A DNA stretch of 64,000 bases from an uncultured Saprospiraceae bacterium. Its GTDB lineage: Bacteria > Bacteroidota > Bacteroidia > Chitinophagales > Saprospiraceae. The notes under the pieces were generated by a model. It searched no databases, was not told where the DNA came from, and saw only the letters and a list, made by a program, of their open reading frames with translations. The position numbers were made by a program, and so were the translations under genes. The DNA is taken from the NCBI GenBank assembly GCA_937929945.1, contig CALFUK010000069.1:1-64000 (forward strand), in the 5' to 3' direction. Below, piece by piece: positions 18,131-27,130 of this stretch; within the stretch, counting starts at the first letter, position 1; every line of letters begins with the position of its first letter.

Positions 18131-19606
18131 ATGAAAAATGTAATTATAATATGCCTCGCATTCATCGCTGCACACACCATTGCAGCGCAAGACATCGCAC
18201 TCCCTGCGGACACCACTGTAGTCACGAGTCACAGCATCACCATAAAGGGTAAGCCCGTCAGCTATACCGCCACCTGCGGCACTCAGCCTGTCTGGAATGA
18301 AGATGGTAAGACAATCGCTTCGCTCTTCTTCACTTACTACCAAAAGTCAGGCATCAAGGATCAGTCCGAACGACCTCTCGTCATATCTTTTAATGGAGGC
18401 CCTGGCTCTGCATCTGTCTGGATGCACGTAGCCTACACAGGTCCCTACCGTCTGAACATTGATGATGAAGGCTTCCCCGTACAGCCATACGGCGTGAGAG
18501 AAAACCCCTACTCCATCTTAGACATAGCAGACATCGTCTTCGTGAATCCAGTAAATACAGGCTACTCCAGAATCTTGGATAAAGAAGCAAAAAAAGAAAC
18601 ATTCTTCGGTGTCAATGCCGATATAAAGTATCTGGCTGACTGGATCAACACCTTCGTCAGTCGCCAGAACCGCTGGAGATCTCCGAAATACTTGATCGGT
18701 GAAAGCTACGGGACCACCCGAGTCTCAGGTCTGGCCTTGGAGCTACAGAACAGGCAATGGATGTATCTGAATGGCGTCATCTTAGTCTCGCCTACAGAGC
18801 TGGGCATCGAGCGAGATGGCCCGATCATGGCAGCTAATCGTCTGCCCTACTTCGCCGCAGCCGCCTGGTATCAGAAGATGCTGCCTCCAGACCTACAGGC
18901 CAAAGACCTTAACGATGTGCTGGAGGAGGTCGAAGACTACACCATCAATACCCTGGTCCCTCGGCTGTACATGGGCGGATTTTTGGATGATGCATCCAAA
19001 AAAGAAACAGCAAAAAAAATGGCCTATTACTCTGGCCTAAGTGAAGCCTCCATCTTAGAAAATAACCTGGATGTACCGACATCATTCTTTTGGAAAGACC
19101 TGATGAGAGAGAAGGGCTTCACCGTCGGAAGGCTGGACTCCAGGTACTTAGGCATCGATAAAAAACAAGCTGGCAGCAGACCCGACTATAACTCTGAGCT
19201 GACATCATGGCTGCACTCATTCACACCCGCGATCAATTACTATCTCAGAGAAAAGCTGAACTACAAGACAGATATAAAGTACAATATGTTCGGCCCTGTG
19301 CGTCCTTGGGATAGGACAAATGACAATACAGGCGAAAATCTGCGTCAGGCCATGGCTCAAAACCCCTACCTCAATGTCATGATCCAATCTGGCTACTTTG
19401 ACGGTGCCACCACTTACTATAATGCTAAGTATACCATGTGGCAGCTAGACCCCAGCGGTAAGATGAAAGATCGATTATCCTTCAAGGGATACAGAAGCGG
19501 TCACATGATGTATTTGAGATCTGAAGATTTAGAAACCGCCAATGAGGATATCAGAACATTCATTAAAAACAGTCTGCCAGGTAAAGGGAAAAGTGCAAAA
19601 TACTGA
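18131..19606 (+). CDS. S10 serine carboxypeptidase, exported
   Basis: A 491-residue secreted peptidase. I start it at ATG 18131, which yields a clear signal peptide (MKNVIIICLAFIAAHTIAAQ); a TTG 72 bp upstream gives an implausible leader. The S10 motifs are all present: oxyanion-site FNGGPGSASVW, catalytic Ser192 in GESYG, Asp424 in GYFDGAT and His458 in YRSGHMMY. The family removes C-terminal residues from peptides and works well at acid pH. A periplasmic or secreted role in peptide breakdown fits the many proteases in this window. Confidence 0.92.
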   Translation: MKNVIIICLAFIAAHTIAAQDIALPADTTVVTSHSITIKGKPVSYTATCGTQPVWNEDGKTIASLFFTYYQKSGIKDQSERPLVISFNGGPGSASVWMHVAYTGPYRLNIDDEGFPVQPYGVRENPYSILDIADIVFVNPVNTGYSRILDKEAKKETFFGVNADIKYLADWINTFVSRQNRWRSPKYLIGESYGTTRVSGLALELQNRQWMYLNGVILVSPTELGIERDGPIMAANRLPYFAAAAWYQKMLPPDLQAKDLNDVLEEVEDYTINTLVPRLYMGGFLDDASKKETAKKMAYYSGLSEASILENNLDVPTSFFWKDLMREKGFTVGRLDSRYLGIDKKQAGSRPDYNSELTSWLHSFTPAINYYLREKLNYKTDIKYNMFGPVRPWDRTNDNTGENLRQAMAQNPYLNVMIQSGYFDGATTYYNAKYTMWQLDPSGKMKDRLSFKGYRSGHMMYLRSEDLETANEDIRTFIKNSLPGKGKSAKY

Positions 19607-19614
19607 GTTTGCTA

Positions 19615-19647
19615 TTTGAAACATTGTTGCAAAAAGGTATATTTGCA
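19615..19647 (+). promoter_or_regulatory. Promoter with overlapping operator for the merC-like gene
   Basis: TTTG (19615-19618), a 19-bp spacer and TATATTTG (19638-19645) match the Bacteroidota promoter consensus almost perfectly. An inverted repeat TGCAAA-N8-TTTGCA (19628-19647) overlaps the -7 box, as expected for a repressor site of the Fur/Zur kind. Transcription would start at about 19650, so the mRNA may be leaderless with GTG at 19651. Confidence 0.65.
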
Positions 19648-19650
19648 TCA

Positions 19651-20016
19651 GTGAATAGCGACAAAACACATAATCGAGCCTCTGTACTAGGACTATCTGC
19701 CTCTTTCCTTTGTGCGATACATTGCCTGACATTGCCCATCTTGCTGTCATTTGGAGCTGTAGGTTTCACAGGATTTATTACACATCCTATAGTTGAGATT
19801 TCCTTGGTACTGACATCCATCATTATAGGAGGGTGGATCATCGGTAAGGGCTACAGTAAGCACAAGAGTAAGTTTGTCATGAGCGTATTCACGATTAGTG
19901 TTATCGTGCTGACCATTTATGGTATTTTTATCCACGACCACAGCAGCGCTATGTCAGCCATCGGATCTACTGGACTGGTGATCAGCTACTTGCTCAACTG
20001 GAGAGCCTCCCACTAA
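19651..20016 (+). CDS. MerC-domain membrane protein
   Basis: The protein has about 121 residues from GTG 19651. A TTG at 19609 would add 14 residues, but these would be encoded inside the promoter, so GTG is preferred. It has about four membrane segments and the Cys pair CAIHCL in the first one, as in MerC-domain proteins. MerC carries mercuric ions in mercury-resistance systems. Many Bacteroidota homologues have no mer operon and may transport another metal, as I suspect here. The operator over the promoter suggests metal-responsive control. It begins 45 bp after the carboxypeptidase stop but appears to have its own promoter. Confidence 0.8.
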   Translation: MNSDKTHNRASVLGLSASFLCAIHCLTLPILLSFGAVGFTGFITHPIVEISLVLTSIIIGGWIIGKGYSKHKSKFVMSVFTISVIVLTIYGIFIHDHSSAMSAIGSTGLVISYLLNWRASH

Positions 20017-20173
20017 TTTTTTTTCAAGTGATGAGCCAAAAGATAGTCATCAGCATATCATCAAATATATCATCTACTTGGCTCAGTCAATTATCCTCGA
20101 CAAAGAGGAAACCTTCTGATGCACAGCAAAAATCCCAATAAAAGATGTAGTTTTCAATAACAAATTATTGAAC

Positions 20174-21181
20174 ATGCATCTTGGTCTGCCTCTCCTCATA
20201 TTAGCTGTAGCTATCATTTTATTCGTGCTATATCGATACCTCTCCTATACCCCACATGGGCCTATACACTATAAGTCAGGCTTAGTCCTGAAGGTGCTGA
20301 AAGAGTACCATGGTGATGATGTACTCGAAGTCAGAAGACAATTCAGAAAGCTATCTGAACGAACAGACTACTCCACTAAGCTGCCTATAAAATCAGTCAG
20401 AAATGACACCATTCCCACTACAGATAGACAAGTGCCTGTCAGAATATATCAAGACAATACCGCAGACACGAAGAGCCCTATCATCTGCTTCATTCACGGC
20501 GGTGGATGGTGCATCGGCGACTTAGATTCTCATGACCAGCAGTGCAGACGGATTGCACTTGAGACAGCCTATCCAGTCATATCCATCGACTATCAGCTAT
20601 CGCCCGAAGTAAAATACCCAGTCGCCCTGGATGAAGTAACAGAAGTCATAACCTACTTGATCCAGCATCCAGCATACCTAAAAAGAGATGCCGCAGAAGT
20701 CATCATCATGGGAGACAGTGCAGGTGGCAACTTGAGCATCACCTCAGCATTAAAGCTGATCGATATGGGACACCGTCAGTCCATCAGGTCTATCGTAGCC
20801 ATATACCCCGTAGTCGATTGTCACGGTGATAAAAGAGGCTCCTACCAACAATTTGACCAGGGTCTCATCCTAACAAAGCATCTGATGGAGCTATTCAGTG
20901 CCAACTATATACCTGATAATCAAGACCTTAAGGATCCGCATCTATCCCCCATCTTTTCTGATAAGCTATCAGAACTGCCGCCATGCTTTGTACTGACTGC
21001 TGGATTTGACCCCTTGAGGGATGAGGGCGAGGCTTTCGCCAAAAAATTGAAAGACGCGGGCAATACGGTGAAGATCAAGCGATATGCAAATTCTCTACAT
21101 TCTTTCTTCGGACAAGCAGAATTTGGCCCCAAAGGCTTAGAAGCGGTAAAAGATATCGATCGATTTATTAAAGAAAATTAA
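20174..21181 (+). CDS. Alpha/beta hydrolase, hormone-sensitive lipase (fold-3) family
   Basis: A 335-residue esterase/lipase with an N-terminal membrane segment (LPLLILAVAIILFVLYRYL), so it is likely tethered to the membrane. The HGGGW oxyanion motif starts at residue 108, the nucleophile Ser182 is in GDSAGG, and the acid and base lie in GFDPLRDEG and NSLHSFFG. The start is ATG 20174; a TTG two codons upstream also exists. The family hydrolyses short-chain esters. No neighbour indicates the substrate. Confidence 0.88.
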   Translation: MHLGLPLLILAVAIILFVLYRYLSYTPHGPIHYKSGLVLKVLKEYHGDDVLEVRRQFRKLSERTDYSTKLPIKSVRNDTIPTTDRQVPVRIYQDNTADTKSPIICFIHGGGWCIGDLDSHDQQCRRIALETAYPVISIDYQLSPEVKYPVALDEVTEVITYLIQHPAYLKRDAAEVIIMGDSAGGNLSITSALKLIDMGHRQSIRSIVAIYPVVDCHGDKRGSYQQFDQGLILTKHLMELFSANYIPDNQDLKDPHLSPIFSDKLSELPPCFVLTAGFDPLRDEGEAFAKKLKDAGNTVKIKRYANSLHSFFGQAEFGPKGLEAVKDIDRFIKEN

Positions 21182-21713
21182 CATATTTCGTAGCAGCTAA
21201 GCAGCACTTAGGACCCAACCACGTTATATATTCGGAAGAAGATCTATTAAGATCTAAAGCTAATAACAGCCACTAAGGATCATAAGCATGAAAAAACTAT
21301 ACTAAACCCTGATTCCTTAGTGGCTTTATAAATACCAATTCCCTTTCACTTCCACTCGCTTTTACCCACTCCGTTTGCTACTCGACACATGTATAAATGC
21401 ATTGATCAAGAGTCTTATACTCAAAGCATCCAGATATTCAGGAGTCATAGCTGCTCATGTCGATGACCAACTGGAGTGCTTCAAATTTCGCATCAATGAG
21501 AAATATGGAGCTATTTCAATAAATAAATAATACCATATTTCTGATCGACATGCCCGATCAGACTACTCGTCTTAGCACCCTGCACCTTAATTCCACTGGT
21601 TGATACTGCTACTATCATTGACGGGCATAATGTTGCCGCTCTATCTTGGAGCTGAATGTTAAAGCATTCTATTCATCTTTTGACTAATTTTAAATGATTT
21701 AAAATACAGTGGT
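21182..21713. other. 532-bp intergenic region with a long inverted repeat
   Basis: No gene that I can support. A 12-bp perfect inverted repeat AGCCACTAAGGA/TCCTTAGTGGCT lies at 21268-21279 and 21314-21325 with a 34-base loop. It could terminate the hydrolase transcript, though the following T tract is poor. A short open frame ending near 21530 has no start or family match that I recognise. Confidence 0.5.
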
Positions 21714-22559
21714 ATGCTACGATTCCTATTCATCATCACATTATTCATTCATCATACACTTTCAGCTCAGCCATCGATTTGTGGAGCAACCGTACCTACT
21801 GTCATATGCCCCGCAGATACTGAACTATGCGCTAATGAGATCTCTGGACCTTTCACGATCAGCTCGTCTTCTTCTTTACCAACTATAGAGTACCTCATCA
21901 TAGATTACGAGCTACCATCTGATGCAGGTACAGGCCCGAGCGTCATCGACATCGATGCTGATGGCTTATTCGCTCCCTCAGACTATGGGATCAGCCAGAT
22001 GCAGCAAGTGGGTGTTGTTCCATTTGCATATGATCTTCCCGCACTGCAGGAGACCGTGGATGATATTCTCAAGGGGATGTTTATTATTTTCGATTGCTGT
22101 GATCTTGCTTCAGAAGCAACTGCGATCTGCGACTCATTGACGAATAATGGGATTAGCTGTGGCTCGGATCTCACAAGTATCAGCGGAATATCAAGCCTGT
22201 TTAACAACGGGCAACAAAATCTTTCAATGGCTGATATTACGGCAGCCATTGACTCGATTAACGTCTTATTGAATTCAGGCATTCCATCAGCATGCGGAGG
22301 CGGTGACATGCTGTGCTATGCCGTCGGTAATGAGTGTATCTTTGACGTCATCGCGGGGCCTGGGACCAACATCTCCCTTAGTGCTCCCGCCCATCTCAGT
22401 AGCGAATCCATACTAAGCACTGGCACCATCTCTTCTACTGCAATGGTGAGTGCTGGCCTAAGTGTAGCGTATACGGCTGCGGGTTCCATCAGCCTTAATC
22501 CTGGATTTGAGGTCGTGCAATCAGGTACTTTCTGCGCCATCATCGAAGCTTGCATCTGA
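21714..22559 (+). CDS. Secreted protein with C-terminal beta-stack domain shared with neighbour
   Basis: The 281-residue protein has a signal peptide (FIITLFIHHTLSAQ) and a Cys-rich mature N-terminus (CGATVPTVICPADTELC). A middle helical region is followed by a C-terminal domain of about 55 residues containing ISSTAMVSAG, AAGSISLNPGFEV and a terminal EACI. The same pattern (AQSITLKAGFEVKSGNVF, then DGCGGSQ) ends the protein encoded at 23052-27002. I recall this as the so-called 3-coathanger stack domain found at the ends of secreted Bacteroidota proteins. Function of the rest is unknown. Confidence 0.75.
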   Translation: MLRFLFIITLFIHHTLSAQPSICGATVPTVICPADTELCANEISGPFTISSSSSLPTIEYLIIDYELPSDAGTGPSVIDIDADGLFAPSDYGISQMQQVGVVPFAYDLPALQETVDDILKGMFIIFDCCDLASEATAICDSLTNNGISCGSDLTSISGISSLFNNGQQNLSMADITAAIDSINVLLNSGIPSACGGGDMLCYAVGNECIFDVIAGPGTNISLSAPAHLSSESILSTGTISSTAMVSAGLSVAYTAAGSISLNPGFEVVQSGTFCAIIEACI

Positions 22560-22626
22560 GTGACTTAAGCCACTGATACTGGAACCTAAAGCCATCCATA
22601 GTTGTTTTGATTAAAAAAGGTAGATT

Positions 22627-22839
22627 ATGGATAAAGCGATGGTATTTTTTAGCGTTTCAGAAATTAAAATCAAGACTGCTCAGCACATTTTAAAAGAGGC
22701 AGGTATCGTCAGCTTCACGATCGATAAGAAGGACTCAGCACACGCTGGCCTCTTCGGTGACATAGAGCTATACGTAGAAGAAGACAGCCAAAAAGAAGCC
22801 CATAAGCTATTAATAGAAGCCGAAATTTTAGAGAAATAG
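22627..22839 (+). CDS. DUF2007-type small protein
   Basis: A 70-residue cytoplasmic protein with the beta-alpha-beta pattern of DUF2007: a first strand (MVFFSVSEIKIKTAQHILKE), a central SFTIDKKDS segment, then IELYVEEDSQKEAHKLL. The family is annotated only as a putative signal-transducing domain and resembles a ferredoxin-like fold. Length matches the family. The gene stands alone between two genes for secreted proteins. Confidence 0.8.
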   Translation: MDKAMVFFSVSEIKIKTAQHILKEAGIVSFTIDKKDSAHAGLFGDIELYVEEDSQKEAHKLLIEAEILEK

Positions 22840-23051
22840 TTACCATTTAATAAGCTATTTACTTTATATGTACTTCATATCCAATTGATTACATATCAAA
22901 AATAAGTCATATTAGTTTATTATAAATTTTAACACAATTTTGTAGCCCACCGTAAGGAAACTACGTTTCTCGCCCGTCATTTAATTGTAAGATTCACTAC
23001 AGGTTCTAAAGATGGATCCTGGAAAATCACACCAATTAATCAGACACCACG

Positions 23052-26000
23052 ATGGGCATTCGAATCATATTATTTTTATTTTTCATAGGAGTCGCTCAGT
23101 CATCTCTCGTAGCCCAGCGCTTTAAGTCAGATACACGCTGCAGCACTCCAGCCTACAATCAATCCTTAGTCCAGAAATTTCCCCAGCGTGGATCAGCTTC
23201 TGATTTTGAGAAATGGATGGCTAAGCGTCTACAAACTAAAGACCAAAGTGTAGTCAAAGAATCCAAAAGTCTTAAGAACACTCAAGTCAAAATCATACCC
23301 ATCATATTTCACATCGTCCATAATGGAGAGCCTACAGGTGCAACACCCAACATCGATGCACAATACATCAATGCCCAGCTACAGCAACTAAATCAAGATT
23401 ATGCCAATCTGTCTGGATCTTCTCACAGCACAGCGAGTGATACCAAAATACAATTCTGCCTGGCACAGATCGATCCGTCAGGCAATTGCCTGGCAGAAGC
23501 CGGAATTAATCGGATCAATAGAAATAATCTAAGCTTATCCCCTCCCCCATACGACCAAGCCTACTTCGAGTCAGGAATAAAACCAGTGACACAGTGGAAT
23601 CCAGAGCAATACTATAACATCTGGACGGCAGATCTGGTCACAGGTTTATTTGGCTTCGCACAGCTGCCAGAAGCTGCCAGCCTAGCAGGTGTACAGACAG
23701 GTAATGGACCAGCTATCACAGACGGTACGGTGGTACAATACCAAAAAATAGGTAGTACCTCACTACCATTCCCTGGAGGTGCACCATATAACATGGGGCG
23801 CACGCTGACACATGAGACGGGCCATTGGCTCGGTCTAATCCATATCTGGGGCGATGGACCCTGTGGTATCGATGACTTCTGCCAAGATACACCCAGGCAG
23901 TCATTTTCCTCCGTAGGCTGCCCATCAGGAGTCGATAGCTGCCCATCAGAGCCAGGCGTAGATATGTACGAGAACTATATGGACTACAGTAACGACGCAT
24001 GCATGAATACCTTCACAGAAGACCAGGTAGACCGAATGTCAGTCGTCATGGATGCCCAGCAAGGCAGCCCGCGTAGGGCCATACTCGCTAATTCTATGAT
24101 GTGTGGCTGCACTCCCATAGCTGACTTTATCCCAGCACAGACAGCGATCGAATTATGCAGTCCCAATCAAAACATCAGCTTTGAAAACACCAGTGAGAGA
24201 GTCTATCCAGGCACGAATTACAGCTGGTCATTCTCTGGTGCAGGGGTATCTCCGAGTAGCTCTACCCAAGAGAACCCTACTGTATCTACGAGCTTTTCAG
24301 GTCAGCTCACTGCGACTCTCACTGTATCCAATGTGAATGGTACCTCAAGCACAGGGGCTCGCTCCTTCACTGTGACGACAGCGACCAGTACCCCTGGACA
24401 GACAGGACTCACAGCGCCCCTGCATAATCAACAAGAAGTCAGCTTATCACCATTACTACAGTGGAATCCGGTATCAGGTGCCAGCTCTTACTTCGTCGAG
24501 TACAGCAGCGCCTCTAATTTTGCAGCTCCGGTCTTTTCAGAGTACAGCCCTAGTGACACGCTAAGACTTTTTGGCCTGCAAGAAAATACAGTCTACTATT
24601 GGAGAGTCTATAGTCAGAATGCCTGTACAGCGGCTAACCCAACAGCGGCTACCCCTTCAGCTATCAGATCATTCAAGACCCTGACACTGGACTGCCAGCA
24701 GTATACAGCTCAAGATGCACCCATTACCATAAGCCCTTCGGGTAAGCCTACCGTATTTTCCACCGTCACAGTACCTGCAGGTAGAGGTCCGATAGTCGAT
24801 ATTAATATCGTCCCAATCAACATCACACATAGCTACCTCTCTGATCTGACTGTAAGCCTGACAAGCCCAGCAGGAGATGCAAGCATCTTAATCACGGACA
24901 TCTGTGGCTCCGCCAACGACCTAAATCTGACCTTCGATCAAGATGGACAGCTCTATGCGAATATTCCCTGTCCAGCGACAAATGGAGGATCCTACCAGGC
25001 ATTGACCAGCTTCGACCAATTCATCGGTACAGATCCCTCAGGTGACTGGACCCTCAGTATCTCAGATGCATTCTCAGGAGATGGCGGAGCGCTGACTGGA
25101 TGGACATTAGAGATTTGTACGGAGCCAGAGGCTACATGCGATGGCAGCTTACAAGCTGCACTATCACCGTCAGACCTGAGCTGCTATAATGCTAATGATG
25201 GAATGATCAGTAGCTCTATATCTGGTGGTAACGGACCTTACAGCTACTATTGGGAGAAAGCTGATGGCACACCACTATCTACTTCGGCTGCTGTCACAGG
25301 ACTTGATCCAGGCACATTTTTAATGACAGTAACAGATGCTAATCTGTGCACTGCAACAGCTCAAGCTGAAATCAAAAATGCCCCAGCCATATCCATCAAC
25401 CTAAATAAAATATCCGATGTCAGCTGCTTCGGAGGCGCAGATGGAGCCATCAGTGCTGCTCTCTCTGGAGGTACAGGAGGCTTATCATATCAGTGGTCCT
25501 CTGGCCACAATACGCTGTCACCTTCTGGACTCTCAGTAGGTGTGTATAGCATATCTGTCACAGACACGAATAACTGCACGACATCAGCTAGCATCAAAGT
25601 CAATCAGCCCAGCACAGCGCTCAGCTCTCAAATCACAAACCAGCAAGACATCAGCTGCCAAGGTGTCAATGATGGAAGTGCTACGGTAAGCTATAGTGGT
25701 GGTACAGCTCCCTATCAGCTGCTTTGGTCTAACAATCAGACAAGCACCACTGCTACAGGGCTGACACCCGGCACACACGCTGTTACCATCACAGATGATG
25801 CAGGATGCTTTGAGGTAAGTTCTGTAGACATCAAGGAGCCAGCAGCATTAGCCAGTACTCAGGTAGCTATCCAGCACATCAGCTGCTACGGTGCTCAGGA
25901 TGGCAGCGCTGAGATAGCAGCTGCAGGAGGTACAGCGCCGTATAGCTACAGCTGGTCTTCAGCTGATCAGACTTCAGCCGTCAATGATTTTGGGCCAGGC

Positions 26001-27002
26001 AGACACTACGTCACAATCACAGACTCGAACCAATGTCAGCTGGTGGATTCTGTAGATATCAATGAGCCTGTAAAGCTGACAGCTAGCTACTCCATCACTT
26101 CAGCTACATGTGAGATCACGGATGATGGAGCGATAGCGACGACAGTCGGTGGTGGTACCGCACCATACTTCAGCAGCTGGGAGGATAGTGCAGGTGTAGT
26201 GATTTCTACCAGCAAGGACATCACGTCACTCTTTCCAGGTATGTACTACCTCACCATCATAGATGATCATAACTGTGTACTGACTGACAGCGTGGAGATC
26301 GCCGCGTCTTTTGATTGGATCATCACACCTTACGCCAGTCCTGAGAGCTGTCCTGGAGTCAGTGACGGTCAGCTATACGGCGTCGCTACAGGAGGCTCAG
26401 GGAGCTACAGCTATGACTGGCAGGATGAAGCAGGAGCATCAGTGAACACCAATGATCTGCCCGCTGGAAAATACTTTCTCACTTGTACCGACATGGCGAC
26501 TGGATGTACATTATCAGATAGTGTAACTATGATAGAGCTGCCTCCGCTGCAGTTCTCCACCAGCCCATATGCTCAGGACGAATCATGCTACCAGATGAAT
26601 GATGGCAGCCTTCATGCCGTAGCAATCGGAGGTACATCTATGCTGGTATATACGTGGAGAGATAGCTTAGGCAATGTCGTAACAGACAGTAATCTGGCTC
26701 CAGGACACTATGATCTGGAAGTCACCGATTCTAATGGTAACTGCCCTATCTATGGCTCCGCCAGAATCAATGCTGCTCCCTATGAGTACACGATGAATCA
26801 AGGCAATATGCTGACTGGCATACAGCCAAGCGATCATGACTACGAATCCTCTAACAGAATAGAATCAACCCAAAAAATCAATGGTCCAGGTCTAAATGTA
26901 GACTATGATGCTGCACAGTCCATCACCCTAAAAGCGGGATTTGAGGTGAAATCAGGCAATGTATTCCATGCATTTATAGATGGCTGCGGTGGTTCTCAAT
27001 AA
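23052..27002 (+). CDS. Multidomain secreted M43 metalloprotease with P domain and SprB repeats
   Basis: A 1316-residue exported zinc protease. After a signal peptide (ILFLFFIGVAQSSLVAQ) and propeptide-like region, the canonical zinc motif HETGHWLGLIH lies at 254-264, followed by the Met-turn region NYMDYSNDACM. Next come a PKD-like domain (about 360-445), a fibronectin III-like domain (about 450-545) and a proprotein-convertase P domain (about 547-690; LTSPAGD, SGDWTLSI, GWTLEIC). About seven SprB repeats (about 700-1240) each have a SC-x-DG start and a GxY-VTD end. The last 55 residues are the C-terminal stack domain shared with the protein at 21714-22559. Probably acts at the surface or is released to degrade proteins. 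The preceding 211 bp show no gene. Confidence 0.9.
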   Translation: MGIRIILFLFFIGVAQSSLVAQRFKSDTRCSTPAYNQSLVQKFPQRGSASDFEKWMAKRLQTKDQSVVKESKSLKNTQVKIIPIIFHIVHNGEPTGATPNIDAQYINAQLQQLNQDYANLSGSSHSTASDTKIQFCLAQIDPSGNCLAEAGINRINRNNLSLSPPPYDQAYFESGIKPVTQWNPEQYYNIWTADLVTGLFGFAQLPEAASLAGVQTGNGPAITDGTVVQYQKIGSTSLPFPGGAPYNMGRTLTHETGHWLGLIHIWGDGPCGIDDFCQDTPRQSFSSVGCPSGVDSCPSEPGVDMYENYMDYSNDACMNTFTEDQVDRMSVVMDAQQGSPRRAILANSMMCGCTPIADFIPAQTAIELCSPNQNISFENTSERVYPGTNYSWSFSGAGVSPSSSTQENPTVSTSFSGQLTATLTVSNVNGTSSTGARSFTVTTATSTPGQTGLTAPLHNQQEVSLSPLLQWNPVSGASSYFVEYSSASNFAAPVFSEYSPSDTLRLFGLQENTVYYWRVYSQNACTAANPTAATPSAIRSFKTLTLDCQQYTAQDAPITISPSGKPTVFSTVTVPAGRGPIVDINIVPINITHSYLSDLTVSLTSPAGDASILITDICGSANDLNLTFDQDGQLYANIPCPATNGGSYQALTSFDQFIGTDPSGDWTLSISDAFSGDGGALTGWTLEICTEPEATCDGSLQAALSPSDLSCYNANDGMISSSISGGNGPYSYYWEKADGTPLSTSAAVTGLDPGTFLMTVTDANLCTATAQAEIKNAPAISINLNKISDVSCFGGADGAISAALSGGTGGLSYQWSSGHNTLSPSGLSVGVYSISVTDTNNCTTSASIKVNQPSTALSSQITNQQDISCQGVNDGSATVSYSGGTAPYQLLWSNNQTSTTATGLTPGTHAVTITDDAGCFEVSSVDIKEPAALASTQVAIQHISCYGAQDGSAEIAAAGGTAPYSYSWSSADQTSAVNDFGPGRHYVTITDSNQCQLVDSVDINEPVKLTASYSITSATCEITDDGAIATTVGGGTAPYFSSWEDSAGVVISTSKDITSLFPGMYYLTIIDDHNCVLTDSVEIAASFDWIITPYASPESCPGVSDGQLYGVATGGSGSYSYDWQDEAGASVNTNDLPAGKYFLTCTDMATGCTLSDSVTMIELPPLQFSTSPYAQDESCYQMNDGSLHAVAIGGTSMLVYTWRDSLGNVVTDSNLAPGHYDLEVTDSNGNCPIYGSARINAAPYEYTMNQGNMLTGIQPSDHDYESSNRIESTQKINGPGLNVDYDAAQSITLKAGFEVKSGNVFHAFIDGCGGSQ

Positions 27003-27130
27003 GAGTCACTATATTAAACTCGTATCAGCTGCTATGTAAGGTCATAGATAAACACCAGTAAGACACATCCCAGTGTAAAAGGTCGACCTTCATGGTAAGC
27101 TGACAGTTTATCAAGTAAAATCATCGATCA

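Noticed and set aside
21380-21530. Possible small gene or remnant in the 21.2-21.7 kb gap
   Set aside because: The frame lacks a start codon in a sensible position, and I recognise nothing in it.
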